A stretch of DNA of 6,421 nucleotides from Xanthomonas translucens pv. translucens DSM 18974. Its GTDB lineage: Bacteria; Pseudomonadota; Gammaproteobacteria; Xanthomonadales; Xanthomonadaceae. Positions 5,857-6,421 of this stretch are shown piece after piece. A program made the translations under genes and the position numbers. The stretch is taken from the NCBI RefSeq assembly GCF_000331775.1, contig NZ_CAPJ01000066.1, forward strand, positions 1-6,421, given 5' to 3'. The notes under the pieces are model-generated. The model did no database searches and was not told where the DNA came from. It saw nothing but the letters and a program-made list of their open reading frames with translations. Each line of letters starts with the position of its first letter. The first letter of the stretch is position 1.

Positions 5857-6421
5857 CTAACAAAACTCTGGAAGTCGCCGTAGGCAGATGATGCAACAGG
5901 CCATGGACAGCAGAGCCAGGTGGATATCGATCCGGCGTTCGAAGCGGGTCCGCAGTTTTCCCATGCCGGCAAACCAGGCATGCGTGCGTTCAACCACCCA
6001 GCGGTATCGGCCCAGGCGATCGTTGCGTTCCACGCCCTTGCGGGCGATACGTGGGGTCATCCCTCGTCGCTTCAGGTGGTCCCGGCACCGATCCATGTCG
6101 TAGGCCTTGTCGGCATGCAGCTTGTCCGGCCAGCGTCGTGGCCGTCCAGGTTTGCCGGCAATGGAGGGCAATGCATCGACCCGTTCCTCGAATACGACCG
6201 AATCGTGCCGGTTGGCCCCGGTCACGCAGAACGCCAGGGGGACGCCGTGCCGATCCGTGATCACATGCCGCTTGCTGCCGCGTTTGCCGCGGTCGGTCGG
6301 GTTCGGCCCCGTATAGGCGCCCCCCGGGGGGAGGCCACGCTGGCCGCGTCCAGGCTGGCCCGGCTGAAATCGAGCCGGTCGGCGCGGCGAAGTTCGGCCA
6401 GCAACACCTGATGCAGACGGC
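5857..6421 (-). CDS. IS5-family transposase, two-frame (OrfA/OrfB by -1 frameshift), N-terminus outside the window
   Basis: From the right edge, one minus-strand frame reads RLHQVLLAELRRADRLDFSR and then ASLDAASVASPRG, with the first catalytic Asp in SLD. At CCCCCCGGGGGG (6320-6331) the protein continues in the -1 frame as GAYTGPNPTDRGKRGSKRHV, followed by ITDRHGVPLAFCVTGANRHDS. HADKAYD carries the second Asp, and RYRWVVERTHAWF carries the third residue Glu with the Arg four positions before it. It ends LRRLPEFC at the stop 5857-5859. All three DDE residues are present. Without the shift, only an internal ATG at 6262-6264 would give a 135-residue OrfB. It catalyses cut-and-paste movement of its own element. 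It has nothing to do with the pathway except as the second disruption of the hydrolase. Confidence 0.85.
   Translation of the reverse strand, partial: PSASGVAGRTSPRRPARFQPGQPGRGQRGLPPGGAYTGPNPTDRGKRGSKRHVITDRHGVPLAFCVTGANRHDSVVFEERVDALPSIAGKPGRPRRWPDKLHADKAYDMDRCRDHLKRRGMTPRIARKGVERNDRLGRYRWVVERTHAWFAGMGKLRTRFERRIDIHLALLSMACCIICLRRLPEFC
6320..6331 (-). other. Probable programmed -1 frameshift site (CCCCCCGGGGGG)
   Basis: On the minus strand the zero frame reads TCC CCC CGG GGG GCG. Slipping back one base in the G run gives GGG then GGC GCC TAT, which joins SVASPRG to GAYTGPNPTDRGK. Both halves are recognisable parts of one IS5-family transposase, so the shift is needed for a complete protein. 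The run is also a perfect palindrome, which could be error-prone to sequence. Confidence 0.65.

Larger units (their letters stand above)
5851..6421 (-). mobile_element. IS5-family (IS427-like) insertion sequence, partial, runs off the window
   Basis: The transposase-coding sequence lies on the minus strand. The element's 3' end is placed at about 5851, where hydrolase sequence gives way to GAGCGGCTAACAAAACTC, an IS-like end that contains the transposase stop. TTTA directly outside could include the short TA-containing duplication such elements make; the other end lies beyond 6421, so neither repeat nor duplication can be confirmed. Since the transposase core is intact, this is probably a full and fairly recent copy. 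Confidence 0.82.

Noticed and set aside
5857..5891. Possibility that the hydrolase frame ends naturally at TGA 5889-5891
   Set aside because: From about 5851 the sequence belongs to the IS5 end and its transposase stop region, so this TGA is a chance stop inside the IS.
5920..6411. Plus-strand open frame of 163 codons at the right edge
   Set aside because: It is antisense to the IS5 transposase, which has clear DDE motifs; the translation is rich in Arg/Pro/Ala and resembles no family.
1..6421. CRISPR array, tRNA/rRNA, riboswitch or attachment site
   Set aside because: No spaced direct repeats, cloverleaf or rRNA-like stretches were seen; nearly all the window is accounted for by coding or IS sequence.

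Overview
The window holds the distal part of an unfamiliar, tightly packed plus-strand operon (about 20-5200), followed by two insertion-sequence pieces that have destroyed its last gene (about 5200-6421). The organism is not identified by any single gene. A proteobacterium of Xanthomonas/Burkholderia type is plausible, because the IS3- and IS5-family pieces look like those common there and are visibly more GC-rich than the operon (about 65% G+C in a hand-counted IS line, 52-58% in two operon lines). The host assignment is inference at low confidence.

Operon layout, left to right: a PaaK-like adenylate-forming ligase; a small GNAT/autoinducer-synthase-like acyltransferase, starting inside the ligase stop (ATGA); a heme-oxygenase-like diiron oxidase (HDO/CADD type) two bases further on; a flavodoxin-fold NAD(P)H:FMN oxidoreductase; a FAA1/FadD-like long-chain acyl-CoA synthetase; and a membrane-anchored alpha/beta hydrolase whose start overlaps the synthetase. 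Spacings run from overlaps to a few tens of bases, so the set is almost certainly co-transcribed from a promoter left of the window.

A reasonable working model is a small-molecule pathway. One ligase activates a carboxylic acid, the HDO carries out an O2-dependent oxidation with electrons possibly supplied through the flavin reductase, and the second ligase makes a fatty acyl-CoA that the acyltransferase joins to an amine or similar acceptor. The membrane hydrolase could then trim, release or detoxify the acylated product. No carrier protein, NRPS/PKS, transporter or regulator is visible, so the product cannot be named. I do not recognise this exact gene set as a described pathway.

The hydrolase survives only as an N-terminal fragment (membrane anchor, 5056 to about 5205) and a C-terminal fragment (catalytic-His region, about 5712-5850). 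Between them lies the right-hand end of an IS3-family element whose transposase has lost its N-terminal half and one catalytic Asp. Immediately right is the end of an IS5-family (IS427-like) element on the minus strand, which runs off the window. It keeps its DDE residues and a likely -1 frameshift site.
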